Shown: positions 49,401 through 62,100, counted from the first letter of the stretch. The stretch: 64,000 bases of DNA from Bolinopsis microptera (GCF_026151205.1 NC_087081.1:5017246-5081245); one strand, 5' to 3'. Program-made: numbers and translations. Notes: a model not told the origin generated them from the sequence alone.

Positions 49401-52183
49401 GACCCCAAAAGAGCAAAGCATCAAATTGACTTTGTACTCTGGCGTAAGAAGTGGGCAAACAGTGTGAAGAACTGTCAAGCGTACAACATCATGCAAACTG
49501 TCGGTTCAGATCACCGGATTGTAACATGTTTTGTTCAAGCCAGCTACAGAGTCAACAAAACTCCAGCACGGGACCCTCTTAGGAGCATTGACTGGACTCC
49601 ACTGATCCACGATGCCATCATGAAACACCAGTATGCAGTGGAAGTGAAAAACAGGTACAGTGTACTCCTAGAGGAAGCAGAGCTCGAGTCCGACTACGAC
49701 CTGCTCGTTAAAAGCGTTACAAGCACAGCACTTAAGGTGTTGCCAAAAAAGAGGAAGAGGAAACGGGAAAATCCTTACAACGATCCTAATATTGCACACC
49801 ATCGCAATATCCTAAAGGATGCGTCCCTGAGTCACAGGATTTCCCCCTCTTTTTCGTCCAAGGAAAAGCTTGAAGACGCAAAGAAGCAACTGGACGGAGC
49901 CTATAATGCTGCTACTTCACAGCACATTCGACAAAAGACTGACCTGCTGGAGAAAACTAACCCTGAGCACAGGCATCGCAGTTCCTGGCACATCATCAGG
50001 CAACTAACATCTTCCGACACTGTGCCATACTGCAAAGTGCCAGGAGGCACTACCGAAGAACGGCTCAACATCTGGTTCGAGCACTTCAAGTCCCTTCTAG
50101 GCACAGAACAGCCTCCGCCGGACCTCACCCTCCCCTTCTTCAACCAGCGAGTCTCTGACACCCTGCCCATCAGCTGCTCATCCTTCAGCATGTCAGAACT
50201 CGACACGGTTCTGAAGTCCGCCAAATCCTCCAAGTCACCCGGTCTGGATAGCATCCCTCCCTCAGTCTGGAAGCTTCCCCAGCTACGTGAAAACCTCCTC
50301 GGATTCTGTAACAAAGCACTCATGGATGGTGTGATCCCTCAAGCCTGGAAAACGGCCTCAATCATTCCTATCCCCAAAAAGGGTGATCTTACTAATCCAG
50401 GAAACTACCGTGGCATTTCACTGGCACCGGTTGCAGCGAAAGTTTTTAACAAGCTCATCCTCAACCGGATCTACCCATTCATTGATCCCCTCTTGCGGCC
50501 AAACCAAAATGGTTTCCGTAGAGGAAGATCCACACTCCCACAGGTCCTTGCCCTACGTCGTATACTCGAGGAATGCAAGATCGGAAATCGCTCAGCCGCA
50601 ATTGTGTTTGTCGATTTTTCGAAAGCGTTCGACAGCATTAACCGGGATGCCCTTTTCCACATCCTCTCCCTCTACGGTATCCCTGCTCCACTTGTAGATG
50701 CTATCAGGCTTCTTTATGACTCATCGTTCTCTCGTGTCCAGACCATCGACGGCCTTACTGACTTTTTTAGGACACTTATTGGAGTTCTCCAAGGGGACAC
50801 TCTAGCACCCTTTCTCTTCATCATCGTCCTTGACTATGTCCTCAGAAGCTGCATGGGTGAAGAATTCGGTCTTACCATCGTGCCTAGGAAAAGTCGAAGA
50901 GTGCCTGCGGTCAAAATCACAGACCTTGACTTTGCTGATGATTTGGCCTTAATGTCAGACACCATAGAGCAAGTCCAACTTCTGCTGACAGACCTTGAAA
51001 ATGCAGCCGCACAAGTTGGTCTTGCTATGAATGCTTCTAAGACCGAGTTCATGACCTTCAACATCCCTGACACTGTCGACTTACATTCCATCTCAGGCCG
51101 CCAGATTAAACAGGTTGATGACTTTAAATACCTCGGCTCTTTCATTGCGGACAGTAGAAAGGATTTCAACACAAGGAAAGGAATGGCCTGGTCAGCCTGT
51201 ATTAAACTGCAAAAAGTCTGGTCCTCTGGCATTTCCGAACAACTGAAAGTCAAGTTCTTTAGAGCCTGTGTCGAACCAGTATTGCTCTATGGATCAGAGA
51301 CATGGACCATAAACAAGCAGCTTGAGAAGCGCCTCAACGGATGCTACACCCGTCTTTTAATGAAGGCCAAGAACATCTCGTGGAAGAAACATCCAACCCT
51401 CAAGCAGATCTATGGCAACCTTCCATCTATTGCCTCAGTGGTTGCGTCGAGGCGTTCCAGATTTGCTGGGCATTGTATGAGAGCTTCTGACCAAGTTATC
51501 TCCACTATCCTCCCCTGGCGACTTGCCCAATCCGGCCGTGGAAGGAGACCACTCACCTTCCTGGACGTAGTAGCCCGTGACACTGGGCTCCAGTTAGACG
51601 ACCTTCGAACTGTTATGTGCGATCGAGACGTGTGGAGGCAGACAGTGAATGGGATTTCGATTGAGGATCGCCCAAAGTAAAAGTAAGTATTTGGGATAAT
51701 AAACAGCCGCGTTAAATCTGGGTCCGCATTATTATATTATTTATGGGTACTTTAACAAATGTTATCTGATCACTTACAATTCCAAAATTGCAGGTTTGGG
51801 AAGTTTGTTGACCAGATTGACATAGATTCAGCTATATCATCAGAAGGGTTTGAGTATAATCCACCAACTCCCGACCAAGTGAAAGGTGAGAGAACTTAAT
51901 TAAATTTCCAGGACTTTATTTGCAGGTTAAATTTATCTTCAGGATATAGGAATAAACAAAAGTTTTGATTGTGTACGATATGGACGTATTTTAAATTCTG
52001 TAGCATCGACAATAGTCAATTTAAAAAGGTTCGAAGAAGTTTTTATTTATATATTTATACTTAGTGCCTGGTGCTTGTTTAACCTCAGCAACTTTGCAGC
52101 ACATGCTCGACTTCGGAGGATTGAGTTCATCATCAAACGGTTCTTCGTACGACCAAATAACATCGACTAATACAACGATATAA
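46456..52183 (+). CDS. Coiled-coil protein, 244 aa, five exons, RTE element in an intron
   Basis: The exons are 46456-46611, 47207-47487, 48267-48353, 51794-51885 and 52065-52183 (TAA). The phases are 0, 2, 2 and 1, and the total of 735 nt is divisible by three. The N-terminus is basic (KRKITNLAQLVKDNKRK). Heptad-like helices follow (LTEEVRTLRAEIEDVLF, then LQTVLQELWQEHHKLVQQFE), with a Pro/Ser linker (SPPPSPML), another helix (LRKAIYELYLQHYELKEK) and a Ser/Thr-rich tail. There is no signal peptide. Exon 1 can alternatively join 46791-46934 (see that entry). The third intron (48354-51793) holds a full-length RTE-like LINE in the same orientation. The gene is convergent with the RhoGEF. Family not recognised. 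Confidence 0.72.
46791..46934 (+). CDS. Alternative terminal exon giving a 99-aa isoform
   Basis: It follows a strong acceptor (TTTTTTTTCTTTTAG) and begins in phase 0, matching the phase-0 donor at 46611. It runs 47 codons to a TAG. AATAAA at 47031-47036 is about 97 nt past the stop, a normal distance for polyadenylation. Its helix (CILSIIAQIKREQQQCLERM) is similar in pattern to the helix of the competing exon 47207 (TLQTVLQELWQEHHKLVQQF), so the two exons may be old duplicates used as alternatives. A separate two-exon gene sharing the first exon region is the same thing in other words. Confidence 0.6.
   Translation, partial: KGSGECILSIIAQIKREQQQCLERMEEYDSRFDREDTPESYYRKTEM
48474..51701 (+). 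mobile_element. Full-length RTE-like LINE with 14-bp target duplication
   Basis: TATTTGGGATAATA occurs at 48474-48487 and again at 51688-51701 as perfect target-site duplications. The element body is therefore 48488-51687, exactly 3200 bp. It has a 160-base 5' leader, one 1010-codon ORF and almost no 3' untranslated region. The stop is followed only by AAGTAAG, so the 3' end is a short AAGTA-type tail, not poly(A). Short 3' repeats are known in RTE-clade elements. The intact ORF and identical duplications point to a recent insertion. Confidence 0.95.
48648..51680 (+). CDS. RTE-like LINE protein: endonuclease and reverse transcriptase, 1010 aa
   Basis: The apurinic-type endonuclease (about residues 53-300) has VSTFNCRTL, VISLQEHR (catalytic Glu), VCGDFNAKL, HQIDFVLW and GSDHRIVT in the normal order. 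The reverse transcriptase (about 520-830) has IIPIPKKGDLTNPGNYRGIS, FVDFSKAFDSINRD (motif A), LIGVLQGDTLAPFLFII (motif B) and DFADDLALM (motif C, FADD at about 762-765) plus FKYLGSFIAD. The C-terminal domain has GSETWTI, RRSRFAGHCMRAS and a terminal DRDVWRQTV. No gag-like ORF1 precedes it. FADD and the C-terminal block fit the RTE group rather than CR1/L2. All catalytic motifs are intact, so it may be active. The start is the first ATG of an ATGATG pair. Repbase comparison would settle the clade. Confidence 0.95.
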   Translation: MMTHDNSTRVQAPNYSVAASSLYDGPSLKPPGGVGPDSCSNPVTTLLVRRKTPFQVSTFNCRTLNPVSRKQELAHSAFMHHNDVISLQEHRQHHKESLRIENILSYQLITASATKNSVNASVGGVGFLLSPRIQKSLLSVEKVNSRIILLHVNGNPRLTVLSCYAPTNCSDIEDKTAFYNALNRIISKVPPHNMLAVCGDFNAKLSNSYGFTYHQSTNDNGERLLDLVDQHQLIVANRCFQKPANKIWTYEDPKRAKHQIDFVLWRKKWANSVKNCQAYNIMQTVGSDHRIVTCFVQASYRVNKTPARDPLRSIDWTPLIHDAIMKHQYAVEVKNRYSVLLEEAELESDYDLLVKSVTSTALKVLPKKRKRKRENPYNDPNIAHHRNILKDASLSHRISPSFSSKEKLEDAKKQLDGAYNAATSQHIRQKTDLLEKTNPEHRHRSSWHIIRQLTSSDTVPYCKVPGGTTEERLNIWFEHFKSLLGTEQPPPDLTLPFFNQRVSDTLPISCSSFSMSELDTVLKSAKSSKSPGLDSIPPSVWKLPQLRENLLGFCNKALMDGVIPQAWKTASIIPIPKKGDLTNPGNYRGISLAPVAAKVFNKLILNRIYPFIDPLLRPNQNGFRRGRSTLPQVLALRRILEECKIGNRSAAIVFVDFSKAFDSINRDALFHILSLYGIPAPLVDAIRLLYDSSFSRVQTIDGLTDFFRTLIGVLQGDTLAPFLFIIVLDYVLRSCMGEEFGLTIVPRKSRRVPAVKITDLDFADDLALMSDTIEQVQLLLTDLENAAAQVGLAMNASKTEFMTFNIPDTVDLHSISGRQIKQVDDFKYLGSFIADSRKDFNTRKGMAWSACIKLQKVWSSGISEQLKVKFFRACVEPVLLYGSETWTINKQLEKRLNGCYTRLLMKAKNISWKKHPTLKQIYGNLPSIASVVASRRSRFAGHCMRASDQVISTILPWRLAQSGRGRRPLTFLDVVARDTGLQLDDLRTVMCDRDVWRQTVNGISIEDRPK

Positions 52184-53104
52184 AGCACATACAGCGGACA
52201 GCCATGCTAAAAGGTCTAACCTTGCCGATACATTATTATAAATAACTTGATATTATGTTACTGTTAGTAGGGATGAATGTTATATATTGATAGTTTATGG
52301 CGCTAGAATTTAGGGTTAGAACAGAAATGTTCTAAATGTATACAGTTGTATAATTTGTAATGAGATTAAGCGGTAAGGCAATGGATGGGATGTATACTCA
52401 AAATTAAAACTTAGCTTTTAGAATTTGGTAATAACTTGGAGCACATTTAGATCGTACTTGAATCATATACTTTATAAAAATTTGTGTAAAATTTATGTAC
52501 ATGAATAACAAGTTTTGTATTCGAAAATTTTTGAATTATATAGACGTTGTACAAAACTACTAAATACATCTTCTATTTACAAAACGATCATCTCCCGATC
52601 AATGTCAGTCTTATTTAGCCAACCAGTTGAATGAAATTAAACTAGTCAATTAATTAATTAATTAACGATCAATTAATCAATTGATTAACGAAAATTCTCA
52701 AGTCAACTAAGTCAACTCCTTTTACCAAACAATTAATTTCTCGTTTCTGGTAAAATCTCTGGATAAAATTTGATCATTGATATTGAGCAACATTTTAAGG
52801 CCACCTCCTCTTACTCCATGGATACGCTTTGGTTGCTTTCATTCAGTTGAAGCGATAATGCATACTCGAAACTGTTGTTCATCTTAACTGATAATATCCT
52901 CACAACAAATAAACAGAAGCCCGGTATTATACTCTTGTAGCAAACTCTTGTACAATGTAGCCAAAACGCTTCAGTTGTTGCGTACTTGTATCCACGTCGG
53001 ATAATATTTCCTTGTGTTTGGAGAAACACTACTTCCGAATTCAACAATCTCCGCGATGAAATGATAAAAATAAATTACATCAATCCTTGAAACATAAAAC
53101 CAGC
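52184..53104. other. Intergenic between two convergent genes
   Basis: This holds the 3' flanks of the plus-strand coiled-coil gene and the minus-strand RhoGEF. It is AT-rich, with a short TTAATTAATTAA run at about 52650. No further gene was seen. Confidence 0.4.
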
Positions 53105-56100
53105 TCAGCCCGTATCCACTGCGGCGGTGCTGATCATTTTATTAGTCGTATGCTGGAGGACCGGCCCGGTTATCACCGGTCTCTCCGCTTCGGAGGCCAC
53201 CATGGTCGATCTCCGGAACAGTTCCTGGAAGGTACTCGTCCTGTTTGGGTGCCGAGCGGAGGCTTTGGACAGGGACCTAGTCCCCGAGGTGACATGAGGT
53301 GCAGACCGCAGCTTGAGGGGAGGGATGTCTGTGTGGCGGTGTTTCACAGTTGCAGTGCCGTCCACCTGACAGTCTAGTTCAGAGTCGGTGGAGTAGTGGG
53401 AGCAGGAGCTGAGCCTGTTACAGGACACCTTGTTCAGGGACTCAGTTGAGGATTTGGGGGACAGTTTCAGGGGCGAGTTCGTGTTGGCACGTGATCTGTT
53501 GTTGTGTTTCTTACTACTCCGTTTCGTAACCAGTTCTGTCCCCGGGGGCGGATCCTCTTTGGATTTCCAGGGTAATATCCGCTCAAAGAAGCTTCCTCTC
53601 CTCATCCTGACCTCATCCTGCTGCATGACAGTACTCCTCACTACAACCTCGCTATCCCCACCACCACTTCCCACCAACACGCTCTGACTGATAAACTCAA
53701 CATTGGAAACAAGCGACTGAAACGAGCTTCTGATTTTAGTGAGTTTGGTGTTTTTATCCTCGCCCTCGTAGCTGTCCAGTAGTTCCAGGGCCACCTCGTG
53801 GAGGGTGTTGGCGTCTGATGTTAGTTGGTTGAGGGATTGTGGCACGCCTCGTGCTCCTGCTGGTAACTTTCTAGACCCGTAATACTCCTGCATCACCCCT
53901 AGCTGAGGGAGTAACGGGAGGGTAAGATTTACTTTTAGAATTGAAGAAGTTCAGTTAATAATAGCATTAAATCAGGCTATTTAGGTGTGTTTATACACGA
54001 ATATCTCCACGAGTAAAACACTCAATATTAACGCATTGTAATGGTAAAGTTTAATATATCTTACATGCCAAATGCCAATACTACTGCACTCACGCTGTAT
54101 TAAACCGTAACACTAAAATCTACTTTAAAACCTACTTTGTAAGTTAGAAGCGTGAAAATCTGCGCGTCAGTTTTGTCGAGACGCTGTTGGAACGTCGGAG
54201 CCGTACTTTCGTTGCTTTCTGTGGGAAATTTACTGTGGTTACGGTTACTAGGGTAGTTACTGTGGTTACAGTTACTTGTGTAGTTACTGTGGTTGCCATT
54301 ACTAGGGTATTTACTGTGGTTGCGGTTACTATGGAATTTACTGTAGTTACGATTACTTGGGTAGTTACTGTGGTTACGGTTACTTGGGGATTTTCTGTGG
54401 TTACTGGAGTTACTAGGGTATTTACTATGGTTACTGAGTGTTGCTATAGTTACTTGGGTACAATATGAACACTAAATTGTCTCAGTTTTGTCTGCTTATA
54501 ATTTGTCTAACAGTTAAAGATCTTCTTTGTTAACCCATCTATATAACCTGTCAAAAATTACATATCCTGTCAAAAGTCACTAGTTTACCCCCTACTCACA
54601 CACTGCCACTACATTTAAACAGAAAGCAGGACCTCTATTAGTCACGTGACAGATAAAGTCTGATCTCCCGAGTCACGTGATAATAGGACACAGAGCCAAG
54701 TTGTCTGCGGAGAGGAGATCTAGTACAAGCTCCAGTGCCTGACTAGAAGAGTTAAACACCATGTTATATAGTCTCCAGACACCAGACACACAGGGATTAG
54801 GGCTAACAAAGGATCAGCGTGACAACCCACGTGATCAGCATGACAACCCACGTGATCAGCATGACAACCCACGTGATCAGCATGACAACCCACGTGATCA
54901 GCATGACAACCCACGTGATCAGCATGACAACCCACGTGATCAGCATGACAACCCACGTGATCAGCATGACAACCCACGTGATCAGCATGACAACCCACGT
55001 GATCAGCATGACAACCCACGTGATCAGCATGACAACCCACGTGATCAGCATGACAACCCACGTGATCAGCATGACAACCCACGTGATCAGCATGACAACC
55101 CACGTGATCAGCGTGACAACCCACGTGACAAAGGGCCCTGTGCTAGACATTCTGTTGCTTCTTTATTTGGTCACACATATTCATGTTTAACAAAGCTGTT
55201 CAAAGAACCCTGCGTTTTAACATGAGCTAGACATAGTGTCTGTGGAGAGTAAAGTCAGAGTATGAGGGTTACAAGATCCAGGGTTCTAGACACGACAATC
55301 GTACACTTGGTGGTCATCACTGGCTGTCAGGTACATGGTAGTCCAGGGTACAACCCAAATATCGGCTTCCTTTTTGTCTGTATAACATGTTGTATGTTTC
55401 CGTGTTCAATAGAAACTATGATTATTATATACGCGCACGTACGAACAGATACCTCAAGAAGTGCATGCGATATAACTGGTACATAGTTTTCTCTCAATGA
55501 TAAATAGATAAATAGAAAGTTTTCTCGCGGTGATAAATACATAAAAGACAAATTATACCTTGACTCTTGTCTCATATGTATGATATGACTAAGTCGGAAT
55601 CGTCCTGCATGGATATGATTCCAGTACTATTTGATAACAATAATAACCAGTAGAAGTCATACTTAAGATAAGACTACCCTTACTAACTGAGTAACTCATT
55701 TCAGATGTAGCTTTCTTAAGTTTGTAACCATTTAAACTGCTACTTCAGATTTAATGTCTATGTGTTTAATGATGATATTAATCAATAGAATTAAGAGTAC
55801 TACTTTAGAAAAAACCTCCTTGTGTTTGAAAGCAATGCTAACCGGTGCAATAACTAGTAATATTTCAAATAAAACTTCTTAGTGTTTGAAAGTAATACTA
55901 ACCGGTGGAATTGCTACTTTGGAGCTCGAAGTCCCCTCCTCGCTGGTCGATCGAGACACTGGATCTTTCGTCATCTGAAAGGAAATATCTGTCGCTAGTT
56001 TTAGACGGTCCGGTATCACTTATATAAGGGTTTGAAAAAGAGTGGGATGTGTAGCTGATACATAAGATAAACCTAAAGAAATACTGAGAGAGCAGGATAG

Positions 56101-59100
56101 AATAAGGAGTCGGAATATTAACAGATATAATGTAGGATATGGTAGGTTCATGCACAGTGCATATTCAAGCCTTTTAATTTTTTATCAAATATGTGTGCAT
56201 ATTGAGATCAGGTTATTTGTGCACAATGCACATTGAGATCAGGTTATTAGTGCACATTGAGATCAGGTTATTAGTGCACATAGCGTATCAGGTAGGTCTG
56301 TACTAGGAGCAGCTGAGACTGCCCCTAGTCAGACTGACTTCAAATTCAGAGGTTATGGGATATTAAAACGTGCGAGGAGTATATAGCTAATAGCTATATA
56401 TATACATATCACCGGAGACTCGCGGGCGGAACAAAATATTGCACGCGCACGCGCGTGCAATATTTCATATGTCCCCGAGGGCGCTAGCCCGAGGAGGACA
56501 TATTTTCGTATAGCACGGAGGGCCCATCGGGCCCGAGTGCTATACGATTTTTCCGCCCGCGGGTCGAGGTGATGTGGATTATATCCACCAGCGGGCGTAT
56601 TACAGTTAATATATAATTTTATAAATAAACAATGGAGCTTGTATAAAAGTCAACTATAGAAAAAGGTCGCCACTAATTGTAGTAACCATGGTAACACGTC
56701 ACGTGTTCAATGTAAGCCAATCATAAAGGGCTGTGTCGTATATAGGGGCTGGAGATGCACTGCATTCCTGGGCCGTGGGAATAATGAATGTATTATGTCA
56801 GTGACGATGAATATCAATAATATAGGGGGATTATAGTGCTGATGTGTATTATCATGTAGTGTGTTATAATAACTTTGATATATATCAAAGTATCATGTCA
56901 TCTGCTCACGAGCTGCATGAGCAGCCCTACCGGACACAAAAATAAAATGTATATAATATAGTCAGTGTAATAAGGAATTTCACATGGAGACGATACAGAA
57001 ACTGAAAATATTTTAGAGAACTCCGGGCTATATTGCTACTGGTCAAATTAAATGTCACTTGTTAGCGGGCTATATCATGAGCGGGCTGTAGAGATATCGG
57101 GCCCTTTGACAGCGGGCTGGTGAGAGCCCGCTATGCGAAAAAGCGCACGCTGGTGGATATATAGCTATATAGGTTTTCCTATTGTTCAGGTAGCCTGGAC
57201 TTGTGCGGCCGTGATGCACAAATGTGGCGAGGATGCAACGTAGGATCAGACCGGAATCCGGACAAAAGTTTTGAATTCCAATGGTTGGTACGTATTCATA
57301 AAGTTCGGGAGAAAGAGAGGGAGAGAGAGAGGAAGGAATTTTAAAGACTAATATTGTAAACATATGTTGATGTTGATATAAGTATTGCTGAATCTGCGGA
57401 AAGAAACCGGGCGTATATTTAATAGTTTAATACACATTTGTTGTGCTGGGTAATTTTTTTCGGAAGCTAAAATCTGAAAAAAAAGTGATGGGAAAATTGT
57501 GCTGTTAATAATAGCTATCTCGCCGAAGAGTAAGGGGCTATGTTTGAAGCCGGAATTAACAGCTTTTTATAACGCTTTATATATCAGTCACTTACATACA
57601 TACAATCAAATTGATCCTCTGAAAAAAGTTCCTTCAAACTGATGAACTCGAAGAAGGAGTGCATGAATAGATGCATGACATGTGTAGTTTTTTAGTGGTG
57701 GGTACAAATAACAGATCCGCCTTGAAGTTGTTGTGAAATTCATTTAAGAAAGTCTATATTTGCATATCATTTATATGCCCGAATTTCCCAAGCTCGACAT
57801 TAATTCATCCTACGTAGTTTGACCCCTTGATGTTTGACCCAAACCTAACTGTTATCAAACGTTACCTTGCACCTAGACCTCACCCAGATCATAACAAAAT
57901 AACAAATTGTTGCTGCCCCCTCCCTCACTGGCCCCCAGTGCTGCTGGGACAGATCTGTTATTTGTACACCAAACTGCCCCTCTAAAACCGGTGAAGAGAA
58001 TTCAAACGTGAGACGCATCAGTTATAGTGAGTATATGCGCAAGAAGATTCAAACTTAAGTAAATCGTCACTCTAAGAAAGTCACCTAAAGTCAATATTTC
58101 CCCAGTAAAGCTTACCTTCGTTGGGTATTGACGGGGGTCGGTTTCGTTCGTGGACTTGTGCCACTTCCAGGTCTAGGAATTCGACGACAGGCTTCACTTT
58201 TACCTCCTTGTTTTTAGCTCTTTCCAAAGTTTGAGACAGACTGCGGCAGATAAAGATTTCAGAATTCGTATAACATGACTTTTGATTTAGTAACTGCACT
58301 CATGAGTTGCTGAACAGTAGGGATTTGTAAACAAAGTCTAGCTACCATACTCACATTTTACATTCTTCTTCAGTCTTGCAGATTATAGGACATATCAACG
58401 GCATAGCTTTTGATATCAGGTAAAATGACTTGGATTCCTGTTTGTCAGCGGATATCAAAACATCTTCCTGGTCCACCGCTGCAAATAGCACAATTTACAT
58501 CAGAAGCTGTCTCTCACGGTGTTACATTACCTTATATGGCGTGGAGACCTGTGAAAAACCTGACAAAGTAGCCCAAATTCGGAGCTAAATTATCCTGTTA
58601 CGTATAATTGACGTGCAATGTCGCTAGTGCCCATGGAATTCCTCGAGCTACCAAATATAGGAGTACATTGTGCCGACTAGTCGTCATGTCCTCTCGGACG
58701 TGTGCCCACGGAAAATATCTGCCACATCGACACGCGTAACAGTTTGCCGGGTCACAGATTTGACGTCAAATCTCCATCAGTGTTGAAAGTTATGGTAAAA
58801 AATCTCCCGATCGATATATAATATATGTTTTTTTCGGGTATGAAATCGTGGGAGAAGGTCTTCAGATTTGTACTGTGAAGGATATTCCTAGGTTGACATT
58901 AAGAGTGAAATATATTTAACATTAACATAATTCACACGACCATTACATACCTATGACTCTTGTGAATTTCTCTATGTGAGTATCGGCGGGAGGGGCTGAT
59001 GAGTAGAGGAATGCTCGGTCGTTCGGGAACAGTACGATGAACTTCTCAAATAGAACCAGATTAACCTGATAATTATACATACGTTATAATTATGATAATC

Positions 59101-62100
59101 ATAATCATAATAATCATAATTATACTTCTTAGACAATATACATGGGATAATCTCTAGAAAAGAATGACAACACTTTCTTCTCTCACACTTTGTGGGTATA
59201 AATGATGACTTGAAAATACACAGTACAATCACAGCTCCACCAATCAGCCCATCCTCACTTTCATTAAGTTTACTTGGTTACGTCAGTCTCGACAAAGTTT
59301 GCAAATACTTCTCGCTAATGACATAGGTATGATAAACTGGATATCATTTAGTCCAGGTTATCGCTAAATGCGATGGGCGTTCGCACAAGGAAACAGACAA
59401 TTTGTTAGGGACTAGGGGAGGGAATGGGGGCGGGGATGCTCGAGGAGAGGGGCGGGGATGCTCGAGGAGAGGGGCGATGTTATCAGGATTACTTATTGTT
59501 AGGGACTAGGGAAGGAATGGGGGCGGGGATGCTCGAGGAGAGGGGCGATGTTATCAGGGGAGGGAATGGGGGCGGGGATGCTCGAGGAGAGGGGCGATGT
59601 TATTAGGGGAGGGAATGGGGGCGGGGATGCTCGAGGAGAGGGGCGATGTTATCAGGGGAGGGAATGGGGGCGGGGATGCTCGAGGAGAGGGGAGATGTTA
59701 TCAGGGGAGGGAATGGTGGCGGGGATGCTCGAGGAGAGGGGCGATGTTATCAGGGGAGGGAATGGGGGCGGTGGATGCTCGAGGAGAGGGGCGATTTTAT
59801 CAGGGGAGGGAATGGGGGCGGGGATGCTCGAGGAGAGGGGCGATGTTATCAGGGGAGGGAATGGGGGCGGGGATGCTCGAGGAGAGGGGCGATGTTATCA
59901 GGGGAGGGAATGGGGGCGGGGATGCTCGAGGAGAGGGGCGATGTTAGGGACTAGGTGAGGGAATGGTGGTGGGGATGCTCGAGGAGAGGGGCGATGTTAT
60001 CAGGGGAGGGAATGGGGGCGGGGATGCTCGAGGAGAGGGGCGATGTTAGGGACTAGGTGAGGGAATGGTGGTGGGGATGCTCGAGGAGAGGGGCGATGTT
60101 ATCAGGGGAGGGAATGGGGGCGGGGATGCTCGAGGAGAGGGGCGATGTTAGGGACTAGGTGAGGGAATGGGGGCGGGGATGCTGGAGGAGAGAGGCGATG
60201 TTATCAGGATTACTTATTAGCTGTTCTATCAGAGTATCAGAGCATGTTTAAAGTTTTGTTAGCGCAACTTACGTCGAGTTTCACGTCGTCACAGTACACT
60301 GGCATATTGAGGATTACCTCACCGATCTCTCTATTCATGTCCTCTGCTAACAATCGAGCCCGGGCTGACTTTTCTATTCTCTGTGATTCAGCACGAGCAA
60401 CTTCTTTGTTTATACTGAGATAAGATTAGTTCAGTCGACCTAAATTATAACATTTCTGAGCCTTATTCGGCTCAGGATTTCATTGATTCTTAAATGTGTT
60501 TACATGTTAACGGTGAAATGAGCTTACCACAGTCCACACTTATTATTACATAGATATCATGGATATGACGCTAGAACATTCCTTAGAGTACTGTAAATCA
60601 TAATGAAACCTCATTATTCATAACAGATAAATTTTTATAAATTATTGTTCAACATGAAGTAGACAGATAATTACTTTGAGCAAATGTCTTTGATCTTTTC
60701 TAAACATTCTGTCATTCGATTGTGTTCTTCTGTGGCAGTTTTCGTGTATTTATGTATCTGAAAATATGGAATTTAGTTTCAGGCTGAATAAAAAACGTGC
60801 GATGAGTGGAAAATATTTGAACAGACCTTAATTTCAAAAATAAATTCAGCTACAAAATACAAATTAATGTTTGTACAACAGAAAATAATAAATGAACACT
60901 ACGCAACAAAAAAAACATGCCACCCGCAACAATGGAGACATAATATAGTGGAAACACATGGTAACACATGGTAACACATGGTAACACATGGTAACACATG
61001 GTAACACATGGTAACACATGGTAACACATGGTAACACATGGTAACACATGGTAACACAACAGTGCAACAAAGTTTTACCTGCTGTATTAGGAGGGGGTAT
61101 TTTGTGACCCGTTGCATGGGGTTGGGAAGCAGCTCCTTTAAATGTTTCCTCCTGCACTGTGGGTTTGATTCACATTCCAGCAGAAACGCTGCAAAGTCTG
61201 TGTTTCTCATTTTCTCCTGAATTATTTAGCTTAAAATATCGATACAAGAACTTGAAATAAAAGTTTTTAAAACTAATTAAAATCAAAATTTTGAAAAATT
61301 CCAAATTTGGCTAAAGTTAAAAAATTATTTATCAAAGAAAAATAGTTTTTAGACTTTACCTTTAAAACCATCAAGGAATCCGTTAAATTTATACAATATT
61401 TAACTATTTCCTTCTCGAATTCAGGATTTGAGAGAAACTTTGAGATATAAGGTCCTATAGAGTCAACGTATTCATTTGAGCCTTGTAAGCTCACCAAATC
61501 GTTTTTAAAACCCCCTGAAAATCAATTTTATAGTGAGCTATTTTCCATAAACCGTGACGGTGACAAAATAAGGATTAATTGGTCACGTAATAAAGGAGCA
61601 ATTAAGAAAATGGTATGAGAATATTTAAAATTTTATTTGGGTTTATTTCTGGACATTGGCTTTTGTGCCAACTCAAAAGATATTAACCAGAACTAATAAA
61701 ATTGAGCAACAGCATAAAAATAAAGTGTAGAATTCAGTCTCGACTTACGATGCAGATCTACTAAAGACGAAAGGTTGAGGAATATTCTATTTGATAAGGC
61801 TGAATTTATAATGCTGTGGGTTTCCAACGGTTCTTGGTATGCCTGAAGATATTTGTCTTTAGATGGAATGAAATTATTTTATTACTATTTAAATTTTATT
61901 TCATGGAATTTGAAAGATTTAAGCACAAAAAACTGTCAGTTTCAAACCTTTTGGAGAAGTAAAAGGCATCTCAGGAAAGTTTTCTCAGTGTGGATGAATT
62001 CTGCTATAACATCTTGTCGTTTGATGTCATGGGTAGACAGTGAACTCTGAAACATTAGTTGATTTAAGCTCTTGTTATCGTAACGTGGATTTCTAGATTG

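Noticed and set aside
54720-55225. Four overlapping ORFs of 115-154 codons on both strands
   Set aside because: They are created by the 21-bp E-box satellite, whose length is a multiple of three and which lacks stops.
59424-59958. Several ORFs of 60-136 codons
   Set aside because: They are readings of the 49-bp G-rich minisatellite within a RhoGEF intron.
60850-61060. ORFs reading VTMCYHVLP repeats on the minus strand
   Set aside because: They run from the GGTAACACAT intron array. Only the adjoining segment 61079-61216 is a real exon.
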